Below are positions 50,635 to 58,836 of a stretch of DNA of 64,000 nucleotides, one piece after another. The notes beneath the pieces are model-generated. The model was given only the letters and a program-made list of their open reading frames with translations. It did not search any database and had not been told where the DNA came from. The stretch covers positions 1 through 64,000 of the forward strand of contig JAJDWX010000036.1 of assembly GCA_022825385.1 (NCBI GenBank), in the 5' to 3' direction. Origin of the DNA: Rhodothermales bacterium (GTDB taxonomy: Bacteria > Bacteroidota > Rhodothermia > Rhodothermales > VXPQ01). The position numbers and the translations under genes are program-made. Positions within the stretch are counted from its first letter, which is position 1; every line of letters begins with the position of its first letter.

Positions 50635-51586
50635 ATTCTGATACGGAGGCCCAGATGTTCCTTGAGCCGGTCTATCAGTTTGCCAGATAATTCGAGGTGC
50701 TTTGCCATTGGCTTTATTTTTGTCAAGTCGAGCGCATCCATATCTCCGGTTGTACAACTCGGAAAATATTTATCGAGACCTTCAATACGGCTTCTGTGAT
50801 TGATGTGTTTCAGGCCATCGGCGACAAAGAGTACGGGCGTTTGCAAGGCGATTGCCGGCAGCGCTGTGTGAATGCGCGAGGTAATCACCAGTTCAGCGGA
50901 TGCAATTTGCCGGACCAGTTCCAGCGCCAATTGCTTTGTATTTCCTTTTTTGATATCCTCGGCCTCTGCAATCTGGGATATTCGCCGTATCGGCATACCC
51001 AATTCGTCGAGCTTTCGTTCAAGCCTTTGCTTAGCTTTATTATATTCGAGGCGTCGCAGAGGATACTTCGCAAGTTGAATGAATCTTGCAGGCGCGAAGC
51101 GAGCATTCGTGCCGGAATGCAGCGCAGGCTTGAGCCTGTCGAGCGCGCCTGCAAGCAGTACGCCATGACGTTGTTTCGGCAATTCAGGAAACATTTCTCT
51201 TCGATAACACAAGGTCAGGCAGCCCGAAAAATAGCTTCGTACGCCATGACTTTCAAGTAATTTTTTGTATAGAGGTCTCGACAACCGATGGGTTCGTATT
51301 TTTTGAAATAGGTAATGCTTCGGGCACGTGTAAGTTCTTTTTGCGCCCGGGGATTGATATGAAAGGAAATAAAAAGAGGTGTGATGTTGTCGGACGGAGG
51401 CCAACGGTCGGGATTTTCCATAAACCATCCATTGCAAACAAGATGCAGAGGTTCGCCTCTGTATTTGTGTAAACTTTCCCGATCTATTTCTGTGAACTGA
51501 CCCTCAAATAACCTTGGAATAACCAGAGACTGAACCCAGTCTCCCAGATTGTTCGAATGCGGATAAGCGATGATAGCGTGTTTCAT
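50631..51586 (-). pseudogene. polysaccharide pyruvyl transferase-like gene with a frameshift
   Basis: Starts at ATG 51586 (KHAIIAYPHSNNLGDWVQSL) and reads in one frame to PIGCRDLYTK, then must change frame at a run of six A (coding strand; T at 51261-51266) to continue KLLESHGVRSYFSGCLTL and on to TSRIHTALPAIALQTPVLFV and the stop at 50631. One extra A would restore about 318 residues. The joined product has the pyruvyl transferase layout (CRD-type motif, SGCLTL, SRIHTALPA). Family members add ketal pyruvate to sugars of exopolysaccharides. It may be a decayed gene, a slippage switch or a single-base assembly error. It runs opposite to the surrounding operon and is lower in GC. Confidence 0.7.
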
Positions 51587-51608
51587 TTTTTTGAAAATTT
51601 ATTATACC

Positions 51609-52463
51609 TCATTGTAGTGGATAAATATAAATTCTGTCTGTTAATTCGTCTGCGGTGTTATCTAATACATATATTATATTTTGTTTTATTGTTATACCTT
51701 GTGGATTTGTATTCTCAGGATGTAAAGGTATAGTATTTTTAAATACATTAGCACTATCATATTTATATATTAAATCATCAGATGCATCTGTGACATATCT
51801 GTTAAGATTAGAATCTATTGATAAACCTGATGCATGCGTGTTATTTGTATGTAGATCATCTATGCGAACTATTGTTTCTAAAGAATCCGTAATATATCTG
51901 TTGCTATTCGAGCATGTGGATAAATTTGATTTATTATTGTTTTTTATATTTTTATATTCAATGCTAATAATTGTTTCTGATGCAATAGAAAATTCTACTA
52001 ATTTATTGTCCTCTACATCAACTACTAATACATTGCCGTTTGGCAGTAATGCAAGGCCTCTTGGATCATCGTACGGATTAGGTATGTCATATACGCTAAA
52101 TTCTGTATTTGTAAACATATTATATCTATGAATATCATCTGGATCGTCTCCTAAAGCATATGCTATATTATTGTGCCAATCCATACCTCTAAAATTGCCC
52201 ACGCAAGTAAAATAAAAGACGCTATCAAAATCTGTGCTTGCATATGGATATACATATACCCTATCGTCCAGTCCATATCCTGTTATAAGTTTTGTGGATA
52301 TAAAAAAATTATATTCATCGTCTATTGCAATTCCTGATGGTTCAAACATTTCGTTAACATCTCTATTTATGATAATATAAGAAGACCCTTCCCATACTGC
52401 AGGATCTTCGCACGCCGCTAAAAACGCGATCAATGCCAAAAGCAGGAGGTTTGTCCTTTTCAT
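51609..52463 (-). CDS. AT-rich propeller-type lipoprotein, function unknown
   Basis: 284 residues with a lipoprotein signal (LLLLALIAFLAACEDP). The body has repeated blade-like segments of the NHL/YVTN kind: PSGIAIDDEYNFFIST, DPRGLALLPNGNVLVVD, ASGLSIDSNLNRYVTD and PQGITIKQNIIYVLD, each followed by a short strand, which fits a six- or seven-bladed propeller on the cell surface. Composition is very AT-rich, like the exported pair at 7114 and 15817. It starts upstream of, and reads in the same direction as, the pyruvyltransferase remnant with a 22-base gap. Confidence 0.7.
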   Translation of the reverse strand: MKRTNLLLLALIAFLAACEDPAVWEGSSYIIINRDVNEMFEPSGIAIDDEYNFFISTKLITGYGLDDRVYVYPYASTDFDSVFYFTCVGNFRGMDWHNNIAYALGDDPDDIHRYNMFTNTEFSVYDIPNPYDDPRGLALLPNGNVLVVDVEDNKLVEFSIASETIISIEYKNIKNNNKSNLSTCSNSNRYITDSLETIVRIDDLHTNNTHASGLSIDSNLNRYVTDASDDLIYKYDSANVFKNTIPLHPENTNPQGITIKQNIIYVLDNTADELTDRIYIYPLQ

Positions 52464-53042
52464 GGGAGCGTTTTATGGGGTGGCGAATTGTTGTGACGCA
52501 CAGGAATGGTCTGAAAAACCGGGCTGTTTTCAGAACCGCTCCAAACGCAGGGCTGGGGTGTATTTACGCATTTCCGGCTATAAGATACGTTGCTCGGCGT
52601 CAGATTGTCAAGGCCCAGATCATATTTTTGAGGGCCTTGTAGCGAACAATGCCTTCTTCCGGCTGCGTGGTCTTCAAGTAATGGCTTGCTGTAAAATTGC
52701 AATGCGGATTATATAGAATGTTAGACAAGGGGTTTCTGTGCAAGTCGCAATAACGGATATTGACATTTCGGAGAAAAGTCATATATTGCTGACCCTACTT
52801 ACGTAACAGTCCCCTTGACGCGATGACGAATAGCCCTACCCCCCCCCCCCAGAGAAAGTACCGTGCCAATCCGGCGGTAGCGTGGAGGTCCTTGCCCTTC
52901 TCGAACGGCGAATCCGTGGGGATGAGGTCAACGGATTGCGCTCGCGCCTTTGGGGTATTTTCGTTATTTTTCAGATTCCGCGCTTCGGCATGGACCGTCC
53001 CCTCTCAAGTTTTCCGTATAAATTGCATCGGAAGCAGAGGGC
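52464..53042. other. intergenic region around the insertion boundary, no confident gene
   Basis: The first 340 bases are of middling composition without coding signals. From about 52820 the sequence becomes GC-rich like the host. There an ATG at 52823 (MTNSPTPPP) runs into a 12-C tract; the frame after it either stops at 53053 or, after a slip, could continue as VEVLALLERRIRGDEV and so on to 53076, overlapping the HPr-kinase-like start. I regard a gene here as possible but unproven. Confidence 0.4.
52839..52850 (+). repeat. 12-C homopolymer upstream of the HPr-kinase-like gene
   Basis: Twelve consecutive C, 193 bases before ATG 53043. It follows a possible small ORF start at 52823. Confidence 0.9.
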
Positions 53043-53091
53043 ATGGTGGCTGATCGAACCAGTGCCTATCGCATGATGGGGCGGAATGTGG
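53037..53091 (+). repeat. 55-bp direct repeat, copy 2
   Basis: Pairs with 50557-50611; see the truncated copy there. The four differences lie at the start codon region and codons 7-8. Confidence 0.85.
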
Positions 53092-54161
53092 CGGTTTGGC
53101 GCGACGCCTCAAAGGGCGCAGCCATTCTGGAAAAGGAGTTGGCGGCATATCCTGCGGCGGCGGGGTCGGCATCCCCGGATCTGGTTGTCCGGTATGCGCC
53201 AGTGGAATACGACGGACTGCGGTTCGCCAATCCTTCCATTCACTATGAAATGGAGGACGGTTTCATCGTTCGGGGCCGCATGGCGACCGTCCGTTTTCGT
53301 TTTGCAAAGGATCGGCTTTCCGGGGTCGATTTCTATCCGGTTGCCGCAGCGTCTCTCCTGAAGCGCGGCATGCGGCGCATGGCGGATATGCAGTACACCT
53401 CGCGAGAGGAGCGCGCCGGAATTATTTTTCACGAATGGGTGACCGGGCCCGCCGCGTACTGGATGCCGGACCTGGGGCTTGTTCACGCTTCTTCGTTTTC
53501 GGACGAACGCGGGGTAACCCTGATCGGGGGCACGGGCGGCGCAGGCAAGACCTCCCTGGCGCTGACGTTGTGCCGCCGGCATGGTTTTCGCTTCGTAGCC
53601 GACGATATTTCTTTCGTAGGCGGGGATGGCCACGTATGGCCCAATCTCGCGTGGCCCAAGATATATGGCTATAACGTCGAAGGCGACCCGGAATTGGCTC
53701 GTTGTTTGCTGGGCGGGCGCGCGGCGGCAGACCGCTTGCACTGGGCGGTGCATCGTAGCCGAGGGTTGGCTTTCGTTCGTCGCCGCATGGCTCCCGACGT
53801 TTTGTACGACGGCTGCAACCGGGAAGGCGGCCCGGTATTTCGTTACGTTATTCTGCTTTGCGAAGATCGCCCGGACCTTCATATTTCCGAAATTTCTCCG
53901 GCCCGCGCCGCCGCGATGAGCGTGCATGTGATGCAGGCGGAATACGCCGGATTTCATAATCATCTTCATTGGCACGCCATGCACCGGGAAGCGGAGGGGC
54001 GCTTGCCGTCTGTTTCCGCGCTCGATGTGTTCCAGCGGTGGCGAGAGACGTTGACGCGCGTACTGGAGCGGGCCGAGTGCCGTCTCGCCCGAATCCCCCG
54101 TTCGATGGAACATGCCGCCTTCCGCCGCCGGATGGCTTCGTGGCTGGCGGACGGGGGGTAG
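53043..54161 (+). CDS. HPr kinase/phosphorylase-like P-loop protein
   Basis: 372 residues from ATG 53043 (GTG 53046 also possible). Walker A is LIGGTGGAGKTSLALTL at about 160-176. FRFVADDISFVGGDG corresponds to the HprK-type DDI motif and AWPKIYGYN follows, as in HprK-related proteins of polysaccharide and peptide-maturation clusters. The N-terminal 100 residues are not a DRTGG domain, so this is not a standard sugar-repression HprK. It may phosphorylate or modify a small molecule or surface precursor. Its first 15 codons are duplicated at 50566 next to the glycosyltransferase it probably once followed. Confidence 0.7.
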   Translation: MVADRTSAYRMMGRNVAVWRDASKGAAILEKELAAYPAAAGSASPDLVVRYAPVEYDGLRFANPSIHYEMEDGFIVRGRMATVRFRFAKDRLSGVDFYPVAAASLLKRGMRRMADMQYTSREERAGIIFHEWVTGPAAYWMPDLGLVHASSFSDERGVTLIGGTGGAGKTSLALTLCRRHGFRFVADDISFVGGDGHVWPNLAWPKIYGYNVEGDPELARCLLGGRAAADRLHWAVHRSRGLAFVRRRMAPDVLYDGCNREGGPVFRYVILLCEDRPDLHISEISPARAAAMSVHVMQAEYAGFHNHLHWHAMHREAEGRLPSVSALDVFQRWRETLTRVLERAECRLARIPRSMEHAAFRRRMASWLADGG

Positions 54162-54242
54162 ATTCTCAAAATATTGTTCATTTGCCCCTGACATCCGAAT
54201 CTATGAGGGTCATCCAGCCGAAAATCTCAGGGAGACGCCAGC

Positions 54243-54635
54243 GTGAACATTCACAAAAACACCCGATTTATTTCGTCTTTTCTGGATCAATTTCTGATGC
54301 AATGGGATATAAGCAGTCGCCATGAGATTCAAAATGCAGGGTGCGTCGATATGGAAATAACGCCGGAATTCATTGAGCAAGAGCTCAGGAAGCTCGAAAA
54401 GACGGAACGAGTCGTTCGGTGGATTGTCGAGACCGGTTCCGATTGGGTTGGCGATCCGGCGGTCTGGGTCTGGCCAGTGCTGGATATTGACCATATCGAT
54501 TTCGCGCGGCAGCGGGGGTTGCGCGAGCAGGTGCAAGAAGTGGTGCGCAACGTAACCCGCCGCGAGACGGGCGCCTCCTGGCAACCGTATGTACGCTTCC
54601 GTTCGGTTTCCGATGAACGCGCCGAAGCATTATGA
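54243..54635 (+). CDS. small protein paired with a HEPN-like gene
   Basis: 130 residues; start ATG 54243. The N-terminus (about 1-35) has a hydrophobic, aromatic tone, then ITPEFIEQELRKLEKTERVV and GDPAVWVWPVLDID and FARQRGLREQVQEVVRNV. The GDPAVWVWPVL stretch resembles the central strand of partner proteins that accompany HEPN genes, but I cannot name a family. It overlaps the next gene by 4 bases (ATGA), so the two form a unit like a toxin-antitoxin or MNT/HEPN pair. No nucleotidyltransferase motif (GSxxxGxxxxxSD) is present. Confidence 0.6.
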   Translation: MNIHKNTRFISSFLDQFLMQWDISSRHEIQNAGCVDMEITPEFIEQELRKLEKTERVVRWIVETGSDWVGDPAVWVWPVLDIDHIDFARQRGLREQVQEVVRNVTRRETGASWQPYVRFRSVSDERAEAL

Positions 54636-55144
54636 GCCTGCACGGGGAATTGCTGCGGCAGGCTCGGCATCTGGCCGTCAAGGAGTCTAAAAAGCCGCGC
54701 CAGGCGAGCTTGCGTCGATCCGTTTCAGCATCTTATTACTCACTGTTCCACCTCTTGATTGACGAGGCGGCGAAACGGATGTTTACAGGCAATGATCGGG
54801 CGGCATTGCGGGATGTCGTCGCGCGCGCATTCAACCACGGCAAGATGTACAAGGTGGCCAAATCATACTCGGCCTTGACTACAAATGTCCGGATGCACCC
54901 GGGATTGAATGGACAGTCTATCCAGCCGCAACTTGTCAATGTGGCGGAGGCGTTTGTCGAACTGCAACAGGCGCGCCATGAGGCGGATTATAATCGAGCG
55001 CATCGCTTTACGCGCTCGGAAGCGCTGTATCTCCTCAGCATGGCGCAAGCAGCGTTCGAAAATTGGAAAGTAGTCCGCAAGACACTTCAGGCGGATGTCT
55101 TTCTTGCCAGCCTTCTGGTTAGCAACGATCCGCGGGGGCACTGA
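54632..55144 (+). CDS. HEPN-domain protein (UPF0332-like)
   Basis: 170 residues, all helical in character. LRRSVSASYYSLFHLLIDEA (29-48) is the first core helix of the HEPN/UPF0332 fold and RHEADYN (115-121) the conserved C-terminal signature, followed by SEALYLLSMAQAAFENWK. Many HEPN proteins are ribonuclease toxins or nucleic-acid-linked partners; a clean R-x4-6-H pair is not obvious here, so catalytic activity is unsure. It is translationally coupled to the preceding small gene and lies between the polysaccharide region and envelope genes. Confidence 0.7.
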   Translation: MSLHGELLRQARHLAVKESKKPRQASLRRSVSASYYSLFHLLIDEAAKRMFTGNDRAALRDVVARAFNHGKMYKVAKSYSALTTNVRMHPGLNGQSIQPQLVNVAEAFVELQQARHEADYNRAHRFTRSEALYLLSMAQAAFENWKVVRKTLQADVFLASLLVSNDPRGH

Positions 55145-55167
55145 CCTCGGCTTGTTGCAACCCCTCT

Positions 55168-56043
55168 TTATTCTGCGTTCGGCAAGGAAATGATCGGGAT
55201 CGACGAACCGCCATTGAGGTAAGGAACCTTGCCGTCCCACTTCTCCACGGCGCGAAGGTCGATCAAGCGGGGATTTTGGGCAAGCGCCTGGGCTTCCCGG
55301 CGGATCGCGTCGGCATTCGCCCTGGAAATCACTTCCACCTGATACGCTTCCGCATCCGCCGCCAATTCAATCTCGGCCGCCGCCGCTTCTGCTTCCGTAA
55401 TGCGGCGCAATTTCTCGTTTTCGGCGCGTAGCGCGTCTTGCTCAGCCTTCACCTTGGCCTCGATCGACGCGTTGAACTCTGCGGAAAACTGGAAATCCGT
55501 AACGGCTACGTTGGCTATCTGCATTGCGCCTGTTACGCCTTTGTCTTCAAGCGTTTTGCCGATAAAGGCTTCGATCTCCTGCTCAATCTCCAGTTTCACG
55601 GTAGCGCGTTGCGTTACCAGCTCCTCGGCAGTGAATCTGGCCGTAACGGATTTCACCGATTCCTGAATAGCCGGGAGGATTACCGTAGCGTCTACGGCGT
55701 CGCGCCGGCCTATCCTCTGGAATACCGCGGGCACGATCGGCCCGACCAGGGAATACTGCAAGGACACCTCTGTCTGAACCGTCTGCAAGTCTTTCGACGC
55801 CGCGGATGCGTTAACCGACTCGGTCTGTAGTTTGATGTTGACTTGCGTGACTTTGTCCAGCAAAGGTCGTTTGAGGTTGAGCCCTTCGGACATGGGTTCC
55901 GCGTGCACCGCGCCGAAGGTCTGAATCACGCCAACATGTCCGGATCGGATGGGCTTGAATGTCCCTCCAATCAATATGAGCGCGATGAATAGCCCCGCTC
56001 CAAGAAGGACAAGGCGCCTGGGAGATTCGAAAAGTACTTTCAT
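55168..56043 (-). CDS. SPFH/band 7 (prohibitin-like) membrane protein
   Basis: 291 residues from ATG 56043; the frame is open further up but only this start gives the N-terminal anchor LVLLGAGLFIALILIGGTF. The SPFH domain follows (IRSGHVGVIQTFGAV, SEGLNLKRPLLDKVTQVNIK, LQTVQTEVSLQYSL, TARFTAEELVTQRATV). An alanine- and glutamate-rich coiled coil (about 215-260) and the conserved tail PYLNGGSSIPIISLP complete it. Prohibitin-like proteins form membrane scaffolds that regulate proteolysis. No partner NfeD gene is adjacent. Confidence 0.88.
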   Translation of the reverse strand: MKVLFESPRRLVLLGAGLFIALILIGGTFKPIRSGHVGVIQTFGAVHAEPMSEGLNLKRPLLDKVTQVNIKLQTESVNASAASKDLQTVQTEVSLQYSLVGPIVPAVFQRIGRRDAVDATVILPAIQESVKSVTARFTAEELVTQRATVKLEIEQEIEAFIGKTLEDKGVTGAMQIANVAVTDFQFSAEFNASIEAKVKAEQDALRAENEKLRRITEAEAAAAEIELAADAEAYQVEVISRANADAIRREAQALAQNPRLIDLRAVEKWDGKVPYLNGGSSIPIISLPNAE

Positions 56044-56271
56044 GGCGTGCTGGATGCGTACAACAGGATAAAACGGTTTCGCTTTGGGCCGATGTGCGTT
56101 GCCGGGATGCCCATCCCCGGGGCCCTGACCAATTGCTTGCGCCAGCGTGGCGAGACTGCAAGCAATTTTCAAGATACGATGTTTTTGGGTAAATGTCAAC
56201 CGATTTCGAAGAATCGAACAAACCCGTCGCCGGGCGCGTCTAACGCCCGACCGTCCAAGTTCTTCTTCGCC

Positions 56272-57300
56272 GTGTCTCGAATCGATCCGGAATCGGGCAG
56301 GGAATCCCTGCAAACCCTTCTCCGGCAGCGTCTGCATCAGGCGCTTGCCCATCGTCCCCTGTTTGCGCGCCCTTCCGGCCCGGGCGCCGACGCGGATTCG
56401 AACCGCCGCACCGTGGAGATTGCTCTGGCGATTCTCGTATCGACCTTGCTCTGGTTTACCTTCACCATGCGGGAGACGCAGACGAGGACCCTCGAACTTC
56501 CTGTGGAGGTCATTAACGTTCCCGAAGACCAGGCGCTTTCGCAGTATCCTCCAGACAGGGTGCGCGTGCAGGCCGTCGGCGAGGGGTGGACGCTCTTCCG
56601 GCTCGGATTGCGTTCGCCCGTCATTCCCATGGATGCGTCGCAGTCGCAAGTGCAGGTGCTGGACGTCGTTTCGGAGTTCCTGTCGGAGGTGCAGGTGCAG
56701 TCCGTCGCGCCGGCGATGGCTACGCTCTTCAAGGAGCGCCGCATCGCGCGCGCGATTCCTGTCCGGGCGCATGCGACGTTCGAAACGCCCGCCACGTACG
56801 ACTTGCTTGCGCCGCCTGCGGTATCCCCCGATTCCGTGGTGGTGACGGGGGCCGTGTCCGTCGTAAGCGGCCTCGACGAATGGCCCACGGTTTCGCAAAC
56901 GTTTCGCGGCGTGCGCGACACGCTGAATGCCCGCCTGGCTCTGGTGGATACGCTGGCGGGTCTGGTGCAGAAAAATGTGGAAGAGGTGTCGTTGCAGGCG
57001 ATATCTGCGGAATTTACGGAAGACACCCGCGAACTTGGCGTTACGGTGCAGGGGCAGCCGTCCACGCGCCCGCTTGTGTCGCTCGAACCTTCGACAGTGA
57101 CCGTGCGGTTCCGGGTTCCGTTGTCGCAGTATCAGGAAGCCCACCGGGCCATGGATTTTTTCGCCACGGTTTCCTGGGACGACATTCGCCGGGACACGAC
57201 CGGCCATGTGGAGCCGCATCTGGAAACGCCGGACGGGATTTCGCTTCGGGACATAGAGATGATACCCCGGCGCCTTACGTATTACCAGCGTATCGATTAA
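56272..57300 (+). CDS. YbbR-like (CdaR family) membrane-anchored protein
   Basis: About 342 residues from GTG 56272; upstream starts back to 56047 are in frame but read as non-coding. One membrane helix (VEIALAILVSTLLWFTFTM, about 50-70) precedes about 270 periplasmic residues built of YbbR-type beta repeats (LELPVEVINVPEDQALSQYP, IPVRAHATFETPATYDLL, PDSVVVTGAVSVVSGL). In Firmicutes CdaR regulates the c-di-AMP synthase CdaA; no cdaA is seen nearby. It is followed 22 bases later by the isochorismate synthase gene. Confidence 0.7.
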   Translation: MSRIDPESGRESLQTLLRQRLHQALAHRPLFARPSGPGADADSNRRTVEIALAILVSTLLWFTFTMRETQTRTLELPVEVINVPEDQALSQYPPDRVRVQAVGEGWTLFRLGLRSPVIPMDASQSQVQVLDVVSEFLSEVQVQSVAPAMATLFKERRIARAIPVRAHATFETPATYDLLAPPAVSPDSVVVTGAVSVVSGLDEWPTVSQTFRGVRDTLNARLALVDTLAGLVQKNVEEVSLQAISAEFTEDTRELGVTVQGQPSTRPLVSLEPSTVTVRFRVPLSQYQEAHRAMDFFATVSWDDIRRDTTGHVEPHLETPDGISLRDIEMIPRRLTYYQRID

Positions 57301-57322
57301 GTCGGCTGGATACGCCGCGCGC

Positions 57323-58735
57323 ATGCTTGAAGAACAAGACATTCTTGTTTCCGACGACGTTCTCCGCGATCCGGGCCCTGCGCGCCGCATGCTTGCCTGT
57401 CGGGTGGAAGAAGTGTTGGGCCAGGCGGGACCGCGCGACGGGGAACGCCGCATTGCGCGCCTGATCGTTCCGGTGGCGCCCTTCGATCCGTTTGCATGGC
57501 TCGCCGCGCAGACGTTGCTTCCGAAAATATACTGGCATGGGCGCGGGGACAGTATGGCGGCGGCGGCGGTGGGCGCGGCGGACCAGTGCGTGGGTGGCCC
57601 GGATGCGGGATACGCCACGCTTCGCGCGCAACTGGACGCGGTGTTGCCGAAAAGCGATGCGCGGGCGCGCTATTTCGGGGGGTTCCGGTTCGATCCGAAT
57701 GCGGCCGCCGACGAGGTTTGGCGGGGTTTCCCGACCTTCCTGTTTACGCTGCCCCGGTTCGTTTATATGCGGAACGAAAACGAGGGGATGCTGGCGTGCA
57801 ACCTTGTGTTGCCCCGCGACGGCGCCCGCAAGGAAGCGATTCTGTCCCGGATAGCGCGGCTTCGGTTTCCGGACGACTTTGCCGGGTCGGACTCCGGGCG
57901 GGACATGCCGCGTTTGCTTTCGCGGACGGACGAGCCGGACGAGGCGGGCTGGGCGCGGAACGTGGACTGGTCGCTGAACGCCTTTGCGCAACCCGGACCG
58001 CTCGAAAAGGTGGTGCTTTCCCGGCGGACGCGCCTCGCTTTTTCCGATTCGCTGGATGCGTTCGCTTTGCTGAAGCAGTTGCAGGAGGGTACGCCGAATT
58101 GTTTTCACTACGGATTTCAATTCGATCCCGACGCCGCCTTCGTGGGCGCTTCCCCGGAGCGCCTTTTTCACCGCAGCGGGCAGTACATACGTACGGAGGC
58201 GGTGGCCGGAACCTGCGTTCGGGGCGATACGGAGGCCGAAGACGCCCGGGCGCTGGATTCGCTTTTGGCCAGCGCAAAGGATCAGCGCGAGCATGGCTAC
58301 GTGCGGGAAAGCATTCGCCAGGCGCTGCGCCCCTTGTGCGAGGAATTTCGAATAGACGAAGCCGCCTCCGGGTTGCAGCAAGCCCTCCGGTGGCACCTTG
58401 TTTCGCGGAGCAGCGGCCTGTTGTGGCGGGGGGTGCACGGAAGCGACGTCATGGCGGCGCTGCATCCTACCCCGGCGGTGGGCGGATATCCAGCCGAACC
58501 CGCCCTTGCGGCCATTCGCGACCTCGAAGGGTTTGATCGGGGCTGGTATGCGGGGCCGGTGGGGTGGATAGGCCCCCAGGCCGCGGAATTCGCCGTGGCG
58601 CTCCGATGCGGGCTGGCCCGCGGTCGCTCCCTGTTTCTGTTTGCGGGCGCCGGCGTCGTGGAAGGTTCCGACCCCGCTGGCGAGTGGGCGGAAATCGAAC
58701 AGAAGATCGGGGATATGCTGCGGGCGCTGGGGTGA
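57323..58735 (+). CDS. menF: isochorismate synthase
   Basis: 470 residues. The chorismate-binding C-terminal half has LEKVVLSRRTRLAF, FHYGFQFDPDAAFVGASPERLF, RTEAVAGTCVRGDTEAED, LHPTPAVGGYP and GWYAGPVGWIGPQAAEFAVAL, the last two being hallmarks of MenF/EntC-type enzymes. It converts chorismate to isochorismate, first step toward menaquinone or a siderophore; with no siderophore genes nearby, menaquinone is likelier. No other men gene lies in the window. Confidence 0.88.
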   Translation: MLEEQDILVSDDVLRDPGPARRMLACRVEEVLGQAGPRDGERRIARLIVPVAPFDPFAWLAAQTLLPKIYWHGRGDSMAAAAVGAADQCVGGPDAGYATLRAQLDAVLPKSDARARYFGGFRFDPNAAADEVWRGFPTFLFTLPRFVYMRNENEGMLACNLVLPRDGARKEAILSRIARLRFPDDFAGSDSGRDMPRLLSRTDEPDEAGWARNVDWSLNAFAQPGPLEKVVLSRRTRLAFSDSLDAFALLKQLQEGTPNCFHYGFQFDPDAAFVGASPERLFHRSGQYIRTEAVAGTCVRGDTEAEDARALDSLLASAKDQREHGYVRESIRQALRPLCEEFRIDEAASGLQQALRWHLVSRSSGLLWRGVHGSDVMAALHPTPAVGGYPAEPALAAIRDLEGFDRGWYAGPVGWIGPQAAEFAVALRCGLARGRSLFLFAGAGVVEGSDPAGEWAEIEQKIGDMLRALG

Positions 58736-58836
58736 GGGGTGAAAAAAAATTTGGAAAATAAGGTCCAGTATTGCGATATTGCTTCCATCCGATCCAACTT
58801 GACGGAAATGCATGAAGCGAAGTACATACAGGTGCC

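Noticed and set aside
53043-54161. Standard catabolite-repression HPr kinase (hprK)
   Set aside because: The P-loop region fits, but the N-terminal domain and the glycan-gene setting do not, so no gene symbol is given.
58799-58828. TTGACG-18-TACATA as an hsdM promoter
   Set aside because: Spacing is acceptable but the -10 box ends only 8 bases before the start codon, and no second copy supports it.
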